DNA of 64,000 bases from CAHJXF01 sp038254545 (GTDB lineage Bacteria > Pseudomonadota > Gammaproteobacteria > Burkholderiales > Burkholderiaceae_D): the NCBI GenBank assembly GCA_038254545.1, contig JBBSGB010000019.1:5266-69265 (forward strand), in the 5' to 3' direction. Under the pieces are notes generated by a model. It was given only the letters and a program-made list of their open reading frames with translations. It had not been told where the DNA came from and did no database searches. Both the position numbers and the translations under genes were made by a program. Shown here piece after piece: positions 8,522-18,203 of the stretch (position 1 is its first letter; every line of letters begins with the position of its first letter).

Positions 8522-9868
8522 ATGAACTTACGCCTACCTTTGTTTTCTTCTTTCGCAGCCGCCCGCCGCATCGTCTCGCGCGTCGTCGTTCACCCGGACC
8601 GGCCAATCAACCTGCTCTCGGGCGTTTGCCTGGTTGCCGCACTCGCGCTGGCGGCCTGTGGCAACAAGGACGCGCAAAAGGGGGGTGGTCCCGGCGGGCC
8701 GGGTGGCCCGGGCGGGCAGGCGATGCCGGTCACCTTCGTCGAGGCCAAACTGGAACGCGTGCCTGTCAACATCGAGGCGGTGGGCCAGAGCGAGGGCTCG
8801 AAGGAAGTCCAGGTGCGCGCGCGCGTGTCGGGCATTCTTCTGAAGCAGCGCTACACCGAGGGCGACCGCGTCAAGGCGGGGGCGGTGCTGTTCCTGATCG
8901 ATCCGGCGCCGTACGAGATCGCGCTCGCGCAGGCTAATGCAGCGCTCGCGCAGGCACGTGCGACGCTCGATCAGTCCAAGCGCGAAGAAGACCGTCTGAA
9001 GCCGCTCGCAGCCGAACAGGCGATCAGCGGTCGCGAATACGACACTTCGGTGTCCACGCGCAAGACCACACAGGCGCAGGTGATGGCGCGTGAAGCCGAG
9101 GTACGCAGCGCCCAATTGAATCTCGGCTACACCAAGGTCGTCGCGCCGATATCGGGGGTGACCGGCCGTGCCGTCAATTCCGAAGGCTCGCTGGTGACCG
9201 CGGGAACCGACTCGTCGCTGCTGACGACGATTTCGCAGACCGATCCGATCTGGGTGCGCTTCTCGTTCGCCGAACCCGAATACCAGAAGGTGCGCAGCAA
9301 CGAGCGCAACGCGCAGGTGCACCTGGTGCTGCCCGACGGCCGCGTCTATGCGGAAGCCGGCAAGCTCAATTTCGCGGCATCGACCGTCGATCGCACGCTG
9401 GGCACGATCCAGTTGCGCGCAGAGGTTCCCAATCCGGCGCTCGCGATCCTGCCCGGCCAGTTCGTGCGCGTGCGGGTCACGATCGGGGAGGAGGAGGTGT
9501 ACTTCGTTCCGCAGTCCGCCGTATCGACCAGCGATCGCGGCAAGAGCGTGTGGGTGGTCGGACCGGACAGCAAGGCGATGCCGCGGCCGATCGAGGTCGG
9601 CTCCTGGCAAGGCTCATCGTGGGCTGTCAAGAAGGGCTTGCAAGCAGGCGACAAGGTGATCATCGACAACCTCGTCAAGCTGCGTCCCGATGCGCCCGTC
9701 GCGCCGCATCCGCCGCAGGCCGCAGCGAGTGGCGCTGCGCCACCTGCACCGGGACAACCGCAAGGTCAGGCGTCCGCGCAAGGTCAGGGTGCCGCAGCCG
9801 CACCGGCTGCCCCGTCGGGCCCGGCTTCAACGCCGCCCGCCAAGGGCGGCGCGAACGGCAAGTCGTGA
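8522..9868 (+). CDS. RND efflux periplasmic adaptor (AcrA/MexA-like)
   Basis: 448 aa membrane-fusion protein. The N terminus carries a lipoprotein signal ending LALAAC (Cys46), then a glycine-proline linker GGPGGPGGPGGQ. Next come the split lipoyl halves (VRARVSGILLKQRYTEGDRV and LGYTKVVAPISGVTGR) around an alpha-helical hairpin of about residues 145-200, followed by beta-barrel and membrane-proximal domains. The C terminus is an Ala/Pro/Gln-rich tail. It links the inner-membrane pump to the outer-membrane channel. ATG codons at 8513 and 8522 are both possible. It is first in a three-gene operon with the pump 20 bp downstream. Confidence 0.93.
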   Translation: MNLRLPLFSSFAAARRIVSRVVVHPDRPINLLSGVCLVAALALAACGNKDAQKGGGPGGPGGPGGQAMPVTFVEAKLERVPVNIEAVGQSEGSKEVQVRARVSGILLKQRYTEGDRVKAGAVLFLIDPAPYEIALAQANAALAQARATLDQSKREEDRLKPLAAEQAISGREYDTSVSTRKTTQAQVMAREAEVRSAQLNLGYTKVVAPISGVTGRAVNSEGSLVTAGTDSSLLTTISQTDPIWVRFSFAEPEYQKVRSNERNAQVHLVLPDGRVYAEAGKLNFAASTVDRTLGTIQLRAEVPNPALAILPGQFVRVRVTIGEEEVYFVPQSAVSTSDRGKSVWVVGPDSKAMPRPIEVGSWQGSSWAVKKGLQAGDKVIIDNLVKLRPDAPVAPHPPQAAASGAAPPAPGQPQGQASAQGQGAAAAPAAPSGPASTPPAKGGANGKS

Positions 9869-9888
9869 CCTGATTTTCCGGAGTACAC

Positions 9889-12800
9889 ATGTCGAAGTTC
9901 TTCATCCTGCGACCGATCTTCGCAAGCGTCATCTCGATCATCATCGTGCTTGCGGGCCTGGTGGCCCTCAATGTCCTGCCGATCGCGCAGTATCCCGAGA
10001 TCGCGCCACCCACCGTCACGATCACCGCGACCTATCCGGGCGCGAGCGCGGAGACGCTGTCGAAGACCGTGGCTTCGCCGATCGAGGAGCAGCTCTCGGG
10101 CATCGAGAACCTGCTCTACTTCAGTTCGACCTCCAATAGCGCCAACGGTCAGGTCGCGATCACTGCGACTTTCCAGGTTGGCTCCAACGGCGACAAGGCG
10201 CAACTGGACGTCAACAACCGCGTGCAGACCGCGATCCCGCGCTTGCCGCAGGAAGTGCAGCGCCAGGGCCTGACGGTGCAGAAGCGCTCGAACAACTTCC
10301 TGCTGGTCGCGGCGATGTATTCGAAGGACGGCAAGGTCGACACGCTGCGTCTGTCCAACTTCGTCACGATCAACATGATCGACGAGATCAAGCGCGTACC
10401 GGGCGTCGGCGACGTGATCAACTTCCTCGCGCGCGACTATTCGATGCGCGTGTGGCTGAACCCGGCGAAGATGGCGCAGCTGGGCGTGACGCCTTCGGAC
10501 GTACGCGACGCCATCCTGGCGCAGAACCAGCAATACGCGGCTGGTCGCATCGGCGCAGAGCCCGCGCCCAACGATCAGGAGTTGGTCTATACGGTGACCA
10601 CCAGGGGCCGCCTTGTGGACGCGGCGGAGTTCGGGAACATCGTGCTGCGCGCGAACGGGCCCAACGGCACGCTGCGGATTCACGACGTGGCGCGTGTCGA
10701 GCTGGGCGCACAAAGCTACGACGTTTCCAGTTTCCTCAATGACAAGCCGAACATTCCGATCGGCGTGTTTCTGCAAAGCGGTGCCAACGCGCTCGAGGTC
10801 GAAAGAGCCGTCAAGGCGCGCTTCGACGCATTGAAGCCGAGCTTCCCCGAAGGCGTCGAATACACGGTTCCGTTCGACACGACCAACTTCGTCAAGGCCT
10901 CGATCACCGAGGTCGTCCACACCTTCGCGATCGCGGCGGTTCTCGTGATCCTGGTGGTATTCGTCTTCCTGCAGACCTGGCGCGCAACCCTGATCCCGGC
11001 GATCGCTGTACCGGTCTCGCTGATCGGCACGTTCGCGGGGCTCTACATCTTCGGTTTCTCGATCAACACGCTGACCTTGTTCGCAATGGTGCTCGCGATC
11101 GGGATCGTGGTGGACGATGCGATCGTGGTCCTGGAAAACGTCGAGCGCCTGATGCGCGAGGAAGGGCTCGATGCGAAGACCGCCTCGATCGAGGCGATGC
11201 GCGAGGTGCAGGGCGCGGTGATCGCGATCGTGATGGTGCTCGCCGCCGTATTCATTCCGGTTGCGTTCCTGGGCGGCATCGCAGGCCAGCTCTACAAGCA
11301 GTTCGCGGTGACCGTCACGGTAGCGGTGGTTCTTTCGGGCGTCGTCGCACTGACCCTGACGCCCGCGCTGTGCGCATTGCTGCTCAAGTCCGGGCACAAC
11401 GAGGAATCGAAGTATTTCCGCTGGTTCAATCACGGCTTCAATCGCGTCTCGGGGACTTATCGCGCGTTCGTCAAGCGCGGCCTCGCGCATCGCATCGTTT
11501 CGGCGCTGATCTTTGCGGGCCTGCTCGTCATCGTCGGCCTCCTGCTCTGGCGCATTCCCGGCTCGCTGGTGCCGCCCGAAGACCAGGGCTATATCATTTC
11601 GTCGATCCAGTTGCCCGACGGCGCGAGCTTGAAGCGCACCGAGCGGACTACCGCCCAGTTGCGCGACATGGTCAAGGACAACGAGGCGATCGCGTACATG
11701 TTCGTGATCAACGGCTTCGACTTCATCGCCGGCGGCAGCAAGACCAATGCGGCCACCATCTTCGTTCCCTTGAAGGATTATTCGAAGCGCAAGACCACGG
11801 CCGATCAACTGGTCGGTCAATTCTTCGGCGCCAATGGGCGCATCGGCGACGGCCTCGTACTCGCCTTCAATCCACCGGCCATCCAGGGACTCGGATCGAC
11901 GGGTGGCTACGAGGTCTATGTGCAGGACCGAACCACGAACGCCGATCCGGTCCGCTTGGCCGGAGTCATCAAGGACCTCACCGCCGCGATGCAGGCCGAC
12001 CCGCGACTGGGCCCGCAGAACACGTTCTTCCGGCCGACCATTCCTCAGCTGCGTGTCGATGTCGATCGCGAGAAGGCGATCGCGCTGGGCGTGCCGGTGG
12101 CCGATGTCTATGCGGCGTTGCAGGCGACGATGGGATCGCTCTACGTGAACGACTTCAACCTGTCGGGTCGGACTTTTCGCGTGCAGCTACAGGCGGATGC
12201 GCCATACCGCTCGAATCCCGAGGACATCGGCAACGTCTATGTGCGTTCGTCGCTTCCGGCCTCGCAGATCGCCGCAAGCGGCGCCACTGGTTCGGCGGGT
12301 GCGACCGCGCCGGGCATCACCAGCAACATGATTCCGTTGCGTGCGCTGGTGAAGGTCGAGAACATCATCGGCGCCGAACAGCTCGAGCGCTACAACGGCT
12401 TCGTGGCCGCCAAGATTTTCGGGAGCAGCAAGCCGGGCTATTCGTCGGGCGAGGCCATCCGCGCGGTCGAGGAGATCGCCGCGAAGACCTTGCCGCAGGG
12501 TTACCAGATCGAGTGGACCGGCCAGGCCTACCAGGAGAAGCGCACCGGCAATGCATCGGTGTTCGCGTTCGGTCTCGCGATCATCATGGTCTATCTGATC
12601 CTGTCGGCTCTTTTCGAACGCTGGGGCCTGCCCGCCGCGGTGCTGCTGGCCGTGCCGTTCGCACTCGCCGGGGCCCTGGCCTTCGTGTTCATACGCGACA
12701 TGAACAACGACATCTACTTCCAGATCGGCCTCGTCGTGCTGATCGGCCTGGCCGCAAAGAATGCGATCCTGATCGTGGCGTTCGCCGAGCAGGCGCTGCT

Positions 12801-13152
12801 CGAAGGGCAGTCGCGCTTCGACGCCGCGATGACCGCGGCGCGCCTGCGCTTTCGGCCGATCGTGATGACGTCGCTGGCCTTCGTGCTCGGCGTCGCGCCG
12901 CTGGTCTTTGCCACCGGCGCCGGTGCGGGCGCGCGCCAATCGATGGGCACAGGTGTCTTCGGCGGCATGATCATCGCGACTTTCATCGCACCGATCTTCA
13001 TCCCGCTGTTCTTCACTCTCCTCGCACGCTCACCGAAGCCGAAGGAGGTAGAAGAGGCCAAGCGCGAACACGACGAAGCCCAGCGCGCGATGCATCCCGA
13101 CCAGCAGCGCAACGCATCCGAAGGGTCGAGAAAGGAAGGCGATCATGCGTGA
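9889..13152 (+). CDS. RND multidrug efflux pump, HAE1 family (AcrB/MexB-like)
   Basis: 1087 aa proton-driven trimeric pump of the inner membrane. It begins MSKFFILRPIFASVISIIIV, as AcrB-type pumps do. The transmembrane proton-relay motif GIVVDDAIVVLENVER places Asp409-Asp410 at the AcrB Asp407/Asp408 positions. Two large periplasmic loops follow TM1 and TM7, and the second half ends with RQSMGTGVFGGMI and a charged tail of about 50 residues. The length is typical of the family with a slightly long C terminus. It is flanked by its adaptor and channel genes. Substrates are probably hydrophobic drugs or solvents, which cannot be read from sequence. Confidence 0.96.
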   Translation: MSKFFILRPIFASVISIIIVLAGLVALNVLPIAQYPEIAPPTVTITATYPGASAETLSKTVASPIEEQLSGIENLLYFSSTSNSANGQVAITATFQVGSNGDKAQLDVNNRVQTAIPRLPQEVQRQGLTVQKRSNNFLLVAAMYSKDGKVDTLRLSNFVTINMIDEIKRVPGVGDVINFLARDYSMRVWLNPAKMAQLGVTPSDVRDAILAQNQQYAAGRIGAEPAPNDQELVYTVTTRGRLVDAAEFGNIVLRANGPNGTLRIHDVARVELGAQSYDVSSFLNDKPNIPIGVFLQSGANALEVERAVKARFDALKPSFPEGVEYTVPFDTTNFVKASITEVVHTFAIAAVLVILVVFVFLQTWRATLIPAIAVPVSLIGTFAGLYIFGFSINTLTLFAMVLAIGIVVDDAIVVLENVERLMREEGLDAKTASIEAMREVQGAVIAIVMVLAAVFIPVAFLGGIAGQLYKQFAVTVTVAVVLSGVVALTLTPALCALLLKSGHNEESKYFRWFNHGFNRVSGTYRAFVKRGLAHRIVSALIFAGLLVIVGLLLWRIPGSLVPPEDQGYIISSIQLPDGASLKRTERTTAQLRDMVKDNEAIAYMFVINGFDFIAGGSKTNAATIFVPLKDYSKRKTTADQLVGQFFGANGRIGDGLVLAFNPPAIQGLGSTGGYEVYVQDRTTNADPVRLAGVIKDLTAAMQADPRLGPQNTFFRPTIPQLRVDVDREKAIALGVPVADVYAALQATMGSLYVNDFNLSGRTFRVQLQADAPYRSNPEDIGNVYVRSSLPASQIAASGATGSAGATAPGITSNMIPLRALVKVENIIGAEQLERYNGFVAAKIFGSSKPGYSSGEAIRAVEEIAAKTLPQGYQIEWTGQAYQEKRTGNASVFAFGLAIIMVYLILSALFERWGLPAAVLLAVPFALAGALAFVFIRDMNNDIYFQIGLVVLIGLAAKNAILIVAFAEQALLEGQSRFDAAMTAARLRFRPIVMTSLAFVLGVAPLVFATGAGAGARQSMGTGVFGGMIIATFIAPIFIPLFFTLLARSPKPKEVEEAKREHDEAQRAMHPDQQRNASEGSRKEGDHA

Positions 13153-14692
13153 GCAACCCCTATCGACTGCAATGAATTTCACCGAGCGTGCCGCGCGCCT
13201 CACGACCGGAGTCGTCGCCATCGCGGTCCTCGCGGGCTGTGCGGTCGGCCCGGACTATAAGCGACCCGAGCTGGCATTGCCGGCCGACTACGCGGCGAGT
13301 GCGCCTGCCGATTCCGTCAACGCTCCGGCAGCGATCCCCGGCGACTGGTGGAAGCTCTACAACGATCAGCAACTCAACGACCTGATCGCGTCGGCCCTCG
13401 CCAACAACGCGGACCTGCGTCTGGCAATCGCTCGCATCGACGAGGCGCGCGGCGCATTGCGCGAAACCAGGGCCGCGCTGTTTCCCGAGGTCGATCTGTC
13501 GGGTGTCGGCGCCCGTCAACGCATAGGCGTGGGCGGTGGCTCGACGGGCGCAGGTGCTTCGTCGGCAGGCGCCGCCGGAGGCAGTACGACAGCGGGAAGC
13601 GGGCGGGTCCTCTACGGCAATTTCTTCCAGCTCGACGCGCAGATCTCGTACGAACTCGATCTTTGGGGACGCCTGCGACGCGCGACCGAATCGTCGCGAG
13701 CGACCTTGCTCTCGACGACCTATGCGCGCGACGTGACCGCATTGACGCTCGCAAGTACGACCGCGCAGACCTACTTCGCGCTGCGCTCGCTCGACGCCCA
13801 GATCGCGGTGACGAGCAGCACGCTGGCTGCCGTCCACGAATCGGTGGGCATCGCGAAAAAGCGCCTCGATGCGGGCTATTCATCGGGACTCGACTACGCG
13901 CAATCCGAGACGCTGCGCGCGCAGATTGCGGTGCAAGTGCGCGAGCTGCGCCGACAACGCGCCATCCAGGAACATCAGCTGGGCAACCTCACCAGCAACC
14001 TCTCATTGCGCATCGAACCGACCGCGGCCTTGGCTACGCTCGACAATCTGCCCGTCCCCAGCGGCCCGCCGCCGGGACTCCCGTCGACCTTGCTCGAACG
14101 CCGTCCCGATGTGCGCAGTGCCGAGCAGAATCTGGTCGCCGCCAACGCCCAGATCGGTTTCGCAAAGGCTGCGCTGTTCCCGACCTTCAGGTTGACCGGC
14201 GCATACGGCGGTCAGAGCTTCGAATTGTCCGATCTGTTGAAGGCGCCGTTTCGCTTCTGGACCATCGGTCTCGGCGTCACCGAGCCGATCTTCGCCGCCG
14301 GCCGTTATGCTGCGCGCGTCGATCAGGCACGCGCCCGAACCGACGAGCAGGCCGCGTCGTATCAGAAGACGGTCGAGACCGCGTTCAGGGAAGTCTCGGA
14401 TGCATTGACCAATGTGACCGAGAGCAGCGCAGCCGAAGGCGAGGTCAACACGCAGGTCGAAGCGGCGCGACGTTCGCTGCGCCTGTCGCGCTCGCGCTAT
14501 CAGCAAGGCTACGGGGAATATCTCGATGTGCTCGACGCGACGCGCACGGCCAACAGTGCCGAGTTGCTGCTGGTGCAGAATCGCCAGGCGCGGCTGAACT
14601 ACAGTGTCGATCTCATCAAGGCATTGGGGGGCGGGTGGAACGATCAGGAGACTTCGATGGGCGGGCGGACCGCGCCGAGCGCCACGCGCTGA
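13145..14692 (+). CDS. Outer-membrane efflux channel lipoprotein, NodT/OprM family
   Basis: 515 aa. The signal MREQPLSTAMNFTERAARLT leads to VLAGCAVGPDYKRPEL, with lipobox LAGC (Cys32) and the CAVGPDY start of OprM-type channels. Two OEP repeats follow, with signature segments such as WWKLYNDQQLN and LPSTLLERRPDVRSAEQNL. It should trimerise into a TolC-like tunnel for the pump encoded upstream. The ATG at 13145 overlaps the pump gene by 8 bp and sits behind a good ribosome site, AAAGGAAGG, so translation is probably coupled. A hairpin overlaps the stop codon. Confidence 0.95.
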   Translation: MREQPLSTAMNFTERAARLTTGVVAIAVLAGCAVGPDYKRPELALPADYAASAPADSVNAPAAIPGDWWKLYNDQQLNDLIASALANNADLRLAIARIDEARGALRETRAALFPEVDLSGVGARQRIGVGGGSTGAGASSAGAAGGSTTAGSGRVLYGNFFQLDAQISYELDLWGRLRRATESSRATLLSTTYARDVTALTLASTTAQTYFALRSLDAQIAVTSSTLAAVHESVGIAKKRLDAGYSSGLDYAQSETLRAQIAVQVRELRRQRAIQEHQLGNLTSNLSLRIEPTAALATLDNLPVPSGPPPGLPSTLLERRPDVRSAEQNLVAANAQIGFAKAALFPTFRLTGAYGGQSFELSDLLKAPFRFWTIGLGVTEPIFAAGRYAARVDQARARTDEQAASYQKTVETAFREVSDALTNVTESSAAEGEVNTQVEAARRSLRLSRSRYQQGYGEYLDVLDATRTANSAELLLVQNRQARLNYSVDLIKALGGGWNDQETSMGGRTAPSATR

Positions 14693-14701
14693 GCGTGGCG
14701 C
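14679..14701 (+). terminator. Perfect 9-bp hairpin over the efflux-channel stop codon
   Basis: GCGCCACGC (14679-14687) and GCGTGGCGC (14693-14701) form a perfect 9-bp stem with a 5-base loop that contains most of the TGA stop (14690-14692). There is no T-run after it, so a canonical intrinsic terminator is doubtful. It may partially terminate transcription or protect the 3' end of the efflux mRNA before pqiA begins 20 bases later. Confidence 0.4.
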
Positions 14702-14720
14702 GGCGATTACGCACACCGCG

Positions 14721-15398
14721 ATGATCGCCTGCCCCGAATGCGATGCCTTGCAGGAAGAACCGCGCCGCGTGCCCAGCCGCGCGAGCGTCAATTGCTGGCG
14801 CTGCAAGTCGCTCCTGATTCGTGACTCGGGCAAGTCGGTCAGCTATACCTTCGCGCTGATCGTAGCGGGCGCGATCCTGTTCCTGATCGGTAATGCATTT
14901 CCGCTGGTCAGCCTTGAAGCACAGGGCAATGGCGTGACTACGACGCTGTTCGGTGCGGTCGTGCACATGTGGCAACAGGACCTGCAGGCGATCGCTGTAC
15001 TGGTGTTCGCGACCACCATCCTCGCGCCTGCCTTCGATCTCTCGGCGATGCTTTATCTGCTGATCGGCGTGTTGCGCTTCGACGTCGGCCAGATCGACGC
15101 GATGCCACCCGGTTCGGCGCGCCTCTTGCGCATCGTGCAGGCGGTGCGACCGTGGGGCATGCTCGAAGTCTTCATGCTTGGCGCGCTGGTCTCGGTGGTG
15201 AAGCTCGGACAGATGGCAGTCGTGATCCCTGGGGTCGCGCTGTATTCGATCGGGGCGTTGATCCTGGTCCTCGCCGCGGCGAATTCGGCCTTCAACGCGC
15301 GCGATGTCTGGGCGCGTCTGCCGATCACCTCGGACGAAGATGCCGACAAGGTCGCGAATGAAGTCGCGGAGGGTGCCGTGGGGGAAACCCGGCCATGA
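14721..15398 (+). CDS. pqiA: Paraquat-inducible protein A, first half-size PqiA
   Basis: 225 aa, one PqiA domain. The N terminus has a zinc-ribbon pair, Cys4/Cys7 (CPEC) and Cys25/Cys28 (CWRC), followed by four membrane helices starting SYTFALIVAGAILFLIGNAF. E. coli PqiA carries two such domains in one chain; here they are two genes. PqiA is the inner-membrane partner of the MCE protein PqiB in intermembrane lipid transport. The ATG at 14721 is chosen because it begins directly at MIACPEC. It overlaps the next gene through ATGA. Confidence 0.88.
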   Translation: MIACPECDALQEEPRRVPSRASVNCWRCKSLLIRDSGKSVSYTFALIVAGAILFLIGNAFPLVSLEAQGNGVTTTLFGAVVHMWQQDLQAIAVLVFATTILAPAFDLSAMLYLLIGVLRFDVGQIDAMPPGSARLLRIVQAVRPWGMLEVFMLGALVSVVKLGQMAVVIPGVALYSIGALILVLAAANSAFNARDVWARLPITSDEDADKVANEVAEGAVGETRP

Positions 15399-16261
15399 TG
15401 CCGCGCGCGATCACCAGGACCGTCGATCTGCTCGAGGATCGCCCGCGCGAGGTCGATGCAGAGACGGCCGCGAAGCAGGCGGCCGAAGAAGCCGAATGGC
15501 TCGCGGCGGTTGCCGAGGCGCGGCGGCGTTACGGCGCCGTCACCGCGCGCCGCGCGGGACTCTACGCATGCCCGTCGTGCGGCCTGCTGAGCCAGCGGCT
15601 CGGCACGCCGGAGGCCGATGTCGCAACGTCCGCGATGCCCTCGACGTCTGTTCCTGATGCATCGTCGCAGCCTTCGGCTGCGGTCGACCAACCCGCCGAC
15701 GCCGAGTGCCCGCGTTGCGGCGAGACCTTGCGCATCCGCAAGCCCGCGAGCCTCGCGCGCACCTGGGCCTATCTGATCTCGGCCTTCATCCTGTACATTC
15801 CGGCCAATGTTTTTCCGATCACCGACTCGCGCACGCTCTTCGAAGAGCAGACCGATACGATCTACTCGGGCGTGGTCTATCTCTGGAAAGCGGGCTCATG
15901 GCCGTTAGCGTTGTTGGTCTTCTTCGCGAGTATCGTGGTGCCGCTCGCCAAGCTGATCGTGCTCGCGGGTCTCGCGCTCTCGGTGCAACGCCGCACGCTG
16001 CGCAAACCGGCGCAGCGCACCCGGCTGTATCGGGTCGTCGAGTTCATCGGACGATGGTCGATGCTGGACATCTATGCGGTTGCGATCCTCACTGCGCTGG
16101 TTCAGTTGAAAGGTCTTGCCGAGGTGACCGCCGGTCCCGGCGTGCTTGCGTTCGGCGCGGTCTGTGTGTTCACCATCCTGGCGTCGCAGGCCTTCGATCC
16201 GCGCCTGATCTGGGACGCGATCGACGAAGCCGACACCGATCCGGACGAGGACGATGACTGA
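15395..16261 (+). CDS. pqiA: Paraquat-inducible protein A, second half-size PqiA
   Basis: 288 aa, the second PqiA domain protein. An N-terminal charged extension precedes zinc-ribbon pairs at Cys59/Cys62 (CPSC) and Cys105/Cys108 (CPRC), separated by an Ala/Ser/Pro linker. Membrane helices then begin AYLISAFILYIPANVFP. It starts inside the ATGA overlap with the first pqiA and ends overlapping pqiB by 8 bp, so the four genes should be one translationally coupled operon. It probably pairs with the first half to rebuild the full E. coli-type PqiA. Confidence 0.88.
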   Translation: MMPRAITRTVDLLEDRPREVDAETAAKQAAEEAEWLAAVAEARRRYGAVTARRAGLYACPSCGLLSQRLGTPEADVATSAMPSTSVPDASSQPSAAVDQPADAECPRCGETLRIRKPASLARTWAYLISAFILYIPANVFPITDSRTLFEEQTDTIYSGVVYLWKAGSWPLALLVFFASIVVPLAKLIVLAGLALSVQRRTLRKPAQRTRLYRVVEFIGRWSMLDIYAVAILTALVQLKGLAEVTAGPGVLAFGAVCVFTILASQAFDPRLIWDAIDEADTDPDEDDD

Positions 16262-18203
16262 ACCTCCGTCGCCCGGTCAGCGGCCGGATCAGCGACCCGC
16301 GTCGTCGTCCGCGACGGCGCCTCCAGCATCGTCCGCCGCGTCGCCCGAGGAGTCGTCCACAGCCGCGGCCGCTTCATCGCCCGCAGAGTCCACCGCGCAA
16401 TCCCCCGCAGGCCCTGCTGCCGGCGGCACGCCGCCCACGCCGCCTCCGATTGAAGGCATCCCCATGGCCCGCGTCGCGCGTCGCAAACGGCGCTCGATCT
16501 CGCTGGTGTGGGTCATCCCGCTGGTCGCGGTGCTGGTCGGCCTCTACCTGGTCGTGCATGCCCTGCGCACGCAGGGGCCCACCATCGAGATCCAGTTCAA
16601 GACCGCCGAAGGACTCGAGGCCGGCAAGACCAGGATCAAATACAAGAACGTCGATATCGGCACCGTGCAGACCATCACGCTCGGGCCTGGAAAGAAAGGC
16701 GTGGTGGTGAAGGCGCAGATGACGCGCAACGCCACCGACCTGCTGGTCGACGACACACGCTTCTGGATCGTCAAGCCGCGCATCGCGGGCGGCCAGATCT
16801 CGGGGCTGACGACGCTGCTGTCAGGCTCCTACATCGGCATGGACGTCGGCAAGTCCACCGATTCGCGCCGCGAATTCATCGGCCTCGATACGCAACCCGC
16901 GGTGACCACCGACGAACCCGGCCGCGAATTCCTGCTGCACGCGGCCGATATCGGGTCGCTCGACATCGGCTCGCCGGTGTTCTTTCGGCGCTTCCAGGTG
17001 GGCGAGGTCACGGCCATCCAGCTCGATCCCGACGGCAAGGGCGTCACCGCACACGTGTTCGTGCACTCGCCGAACGAAAAGTACGTGACGCAGAACACGC
17101 GCTTCTGGCAGGCGAGCGGCATCGACGTGACGATCGACGGCTCGGGGGTCAGGGTGGCCACGCAGTCGCTGGTGTCGGTGGTGGTCGGCGGCATCGCGTT
17201 CCAGAGTCCGGAAAACGAATCACCCGGACCGCCGGTCGCCAACGACACCGCATTCATGTTGTTCGACAACGAGCGCATGGCGATGAAGCGCTCCGAGGGG
17301 CAACTCGAACGATACATCGCCTATTTCACCGATTCGATACGCGGGCTGAACGTCGGTGCGGCCGTCGAGTTCCGCGGTTATATCGTGGGTGAAGTGCGGG
17401 CGATCGACATGGAGTTCGATCGCGACACGCGCGAGTTCCGCTTCCCGGTCGAGTTCGTGCTCTATCGTGACGTGCTGCCCGCGCGCATTGGCCGCGCCGA
17501 CAAGAACGGCAAGCCGGTCGATCTCGACGAGGTCTATGCGCGCGCGATCGAAAAGCGCGGCCTGCGCGCGCAACTGCGCAGCGGCAATCTGTTGACCGGG
17601 CAAAAATATCTCGCGCTCGACTTCATCAAGAATGCTGCGCCTGTCGCGATGGCCGTGACCAAGGACAAGCACGGTGCGCGCATCATTCCGACGGTGCCGG
17701 GCAGCTTCGACGAATTGCAGGAAAGCATTGCCAACATCGCCAAGAAGGTGGAGAAGATCCCGTTCGATCAACTGTCCGCCGATCTGCGTCGCACGCTCGC
17801 GCAGTTGCAGGTGACGATGAAGGGCACCGACAAGTTGTTGTCGAAAGTCACCGACGAGGTCGCACCCGAACTCGCCGCGACGCTGGCCGAAATCAGGAAG
17901 ACCGCGAAGAACGCCGAGAGCGTGCTCGCGTCCGATGCGCCGGTCCAGCAGGACCTGCGCGGCACCCTGGCCGAAGTCAATCGCGCGGCGGCATCGCTGC
18001 GCCTCTTGATGGACTATCTGCAACGGCATCCCGAGTCTCTACTCAGAGGCAAGGCAGCCGACCTGCCGATCGGGATCGCGCCTGCGGTGCGGCCGGTCGT
18101 GCCGTCCGCGGCGCCTGCGCGGGACGCGACGTCATCACCCGCACCGTCGCCCGTGCCAACACCCGCGCCGAGTACCGCGGCGCCTTCCGGACTCGTCAAA
18201 TGA
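16254..18203 (+). CDS. pqiB: MCE-family intermembrane transport protein PqiB
   Basis: 649 aa. About 70 Pro/Ala/Ser-rich residues precede RKRRSISLVWVIPLVAVLVG, a single membrane anchor at residues 83-103. Three MCE/MlaD domains follow, for example IEIQFKTAEGLEAGKTRIKY, and then a C-terminal helical region that in PqiB forms the long periplasmic needle. It is expected to bridge inner and outer membranes for lipids. The start at 16254 overlaps pqiA by 8 bp; an ATG at 16464 would remove the whole low-complexity leader and also gives a sensible protein. The C terminus is again Pro/Ala-rich. Confidence 0.9.
   Translation: MTEPPSPGQRPDQRPASSSATAPPASSAASPEESSTAAAASSPAESTAQSPAGPAAGGTPPTPPPIEGIPMARVARRKRRSISLVWVIPLVAVLVGLYLVVHALRTQGPTIEIQFKTAEGLEAGKTRIKYKNVDIGTVQTITLGPGKKGVVVKAQMTRNATDLLVDDTRFWIVKPRIAGGQISGLTTLLSGSYIGMDVGKSTDSRREFIGLDTQPAVTTDEPGREFLLHAADIGSLDIGSPVFFRRFQVGEVTAIQLDPDGKGVTAHVFVHSPNEKYVTQNTRFWQASGIDVTIDGSGVRVATQSLVSVVVGGIAFQSPENESPGPPVANDTAFMLFDNERMAMKRSEGQLERYIAYFTDSIRGLNVGAAVEFRGYIVGEVRAIDMEFDRDTREFRFPVEFVLYRDVLPARIGRADKNGKPVDLDEVYARAIEKRGLRAQLRSGNLLTGQKYLALDFIKNAAPVAMAVTKDKHGARIIPTVPGSFDELQESIANIAKKVEKIPFDQLSADLRRTLAQLQVTMKGTDKLLSKVTDEVAPELAATLAEIRKTAKNAESVLASDAPVQQDLRGTLAEVNRAAASLRLLMDYLQRHPESLLRGKAADLPIGIAPAVRPVVPSAAPARDATSSPAPSPVPTPAPSTAAPSGLVK

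Noticed and set aside
9784..11820. Antisense open frame of 678 codons opposite the RND pump
   Set aside because: Shadow of a well-supported pump gene; composition shows no fold or motif.
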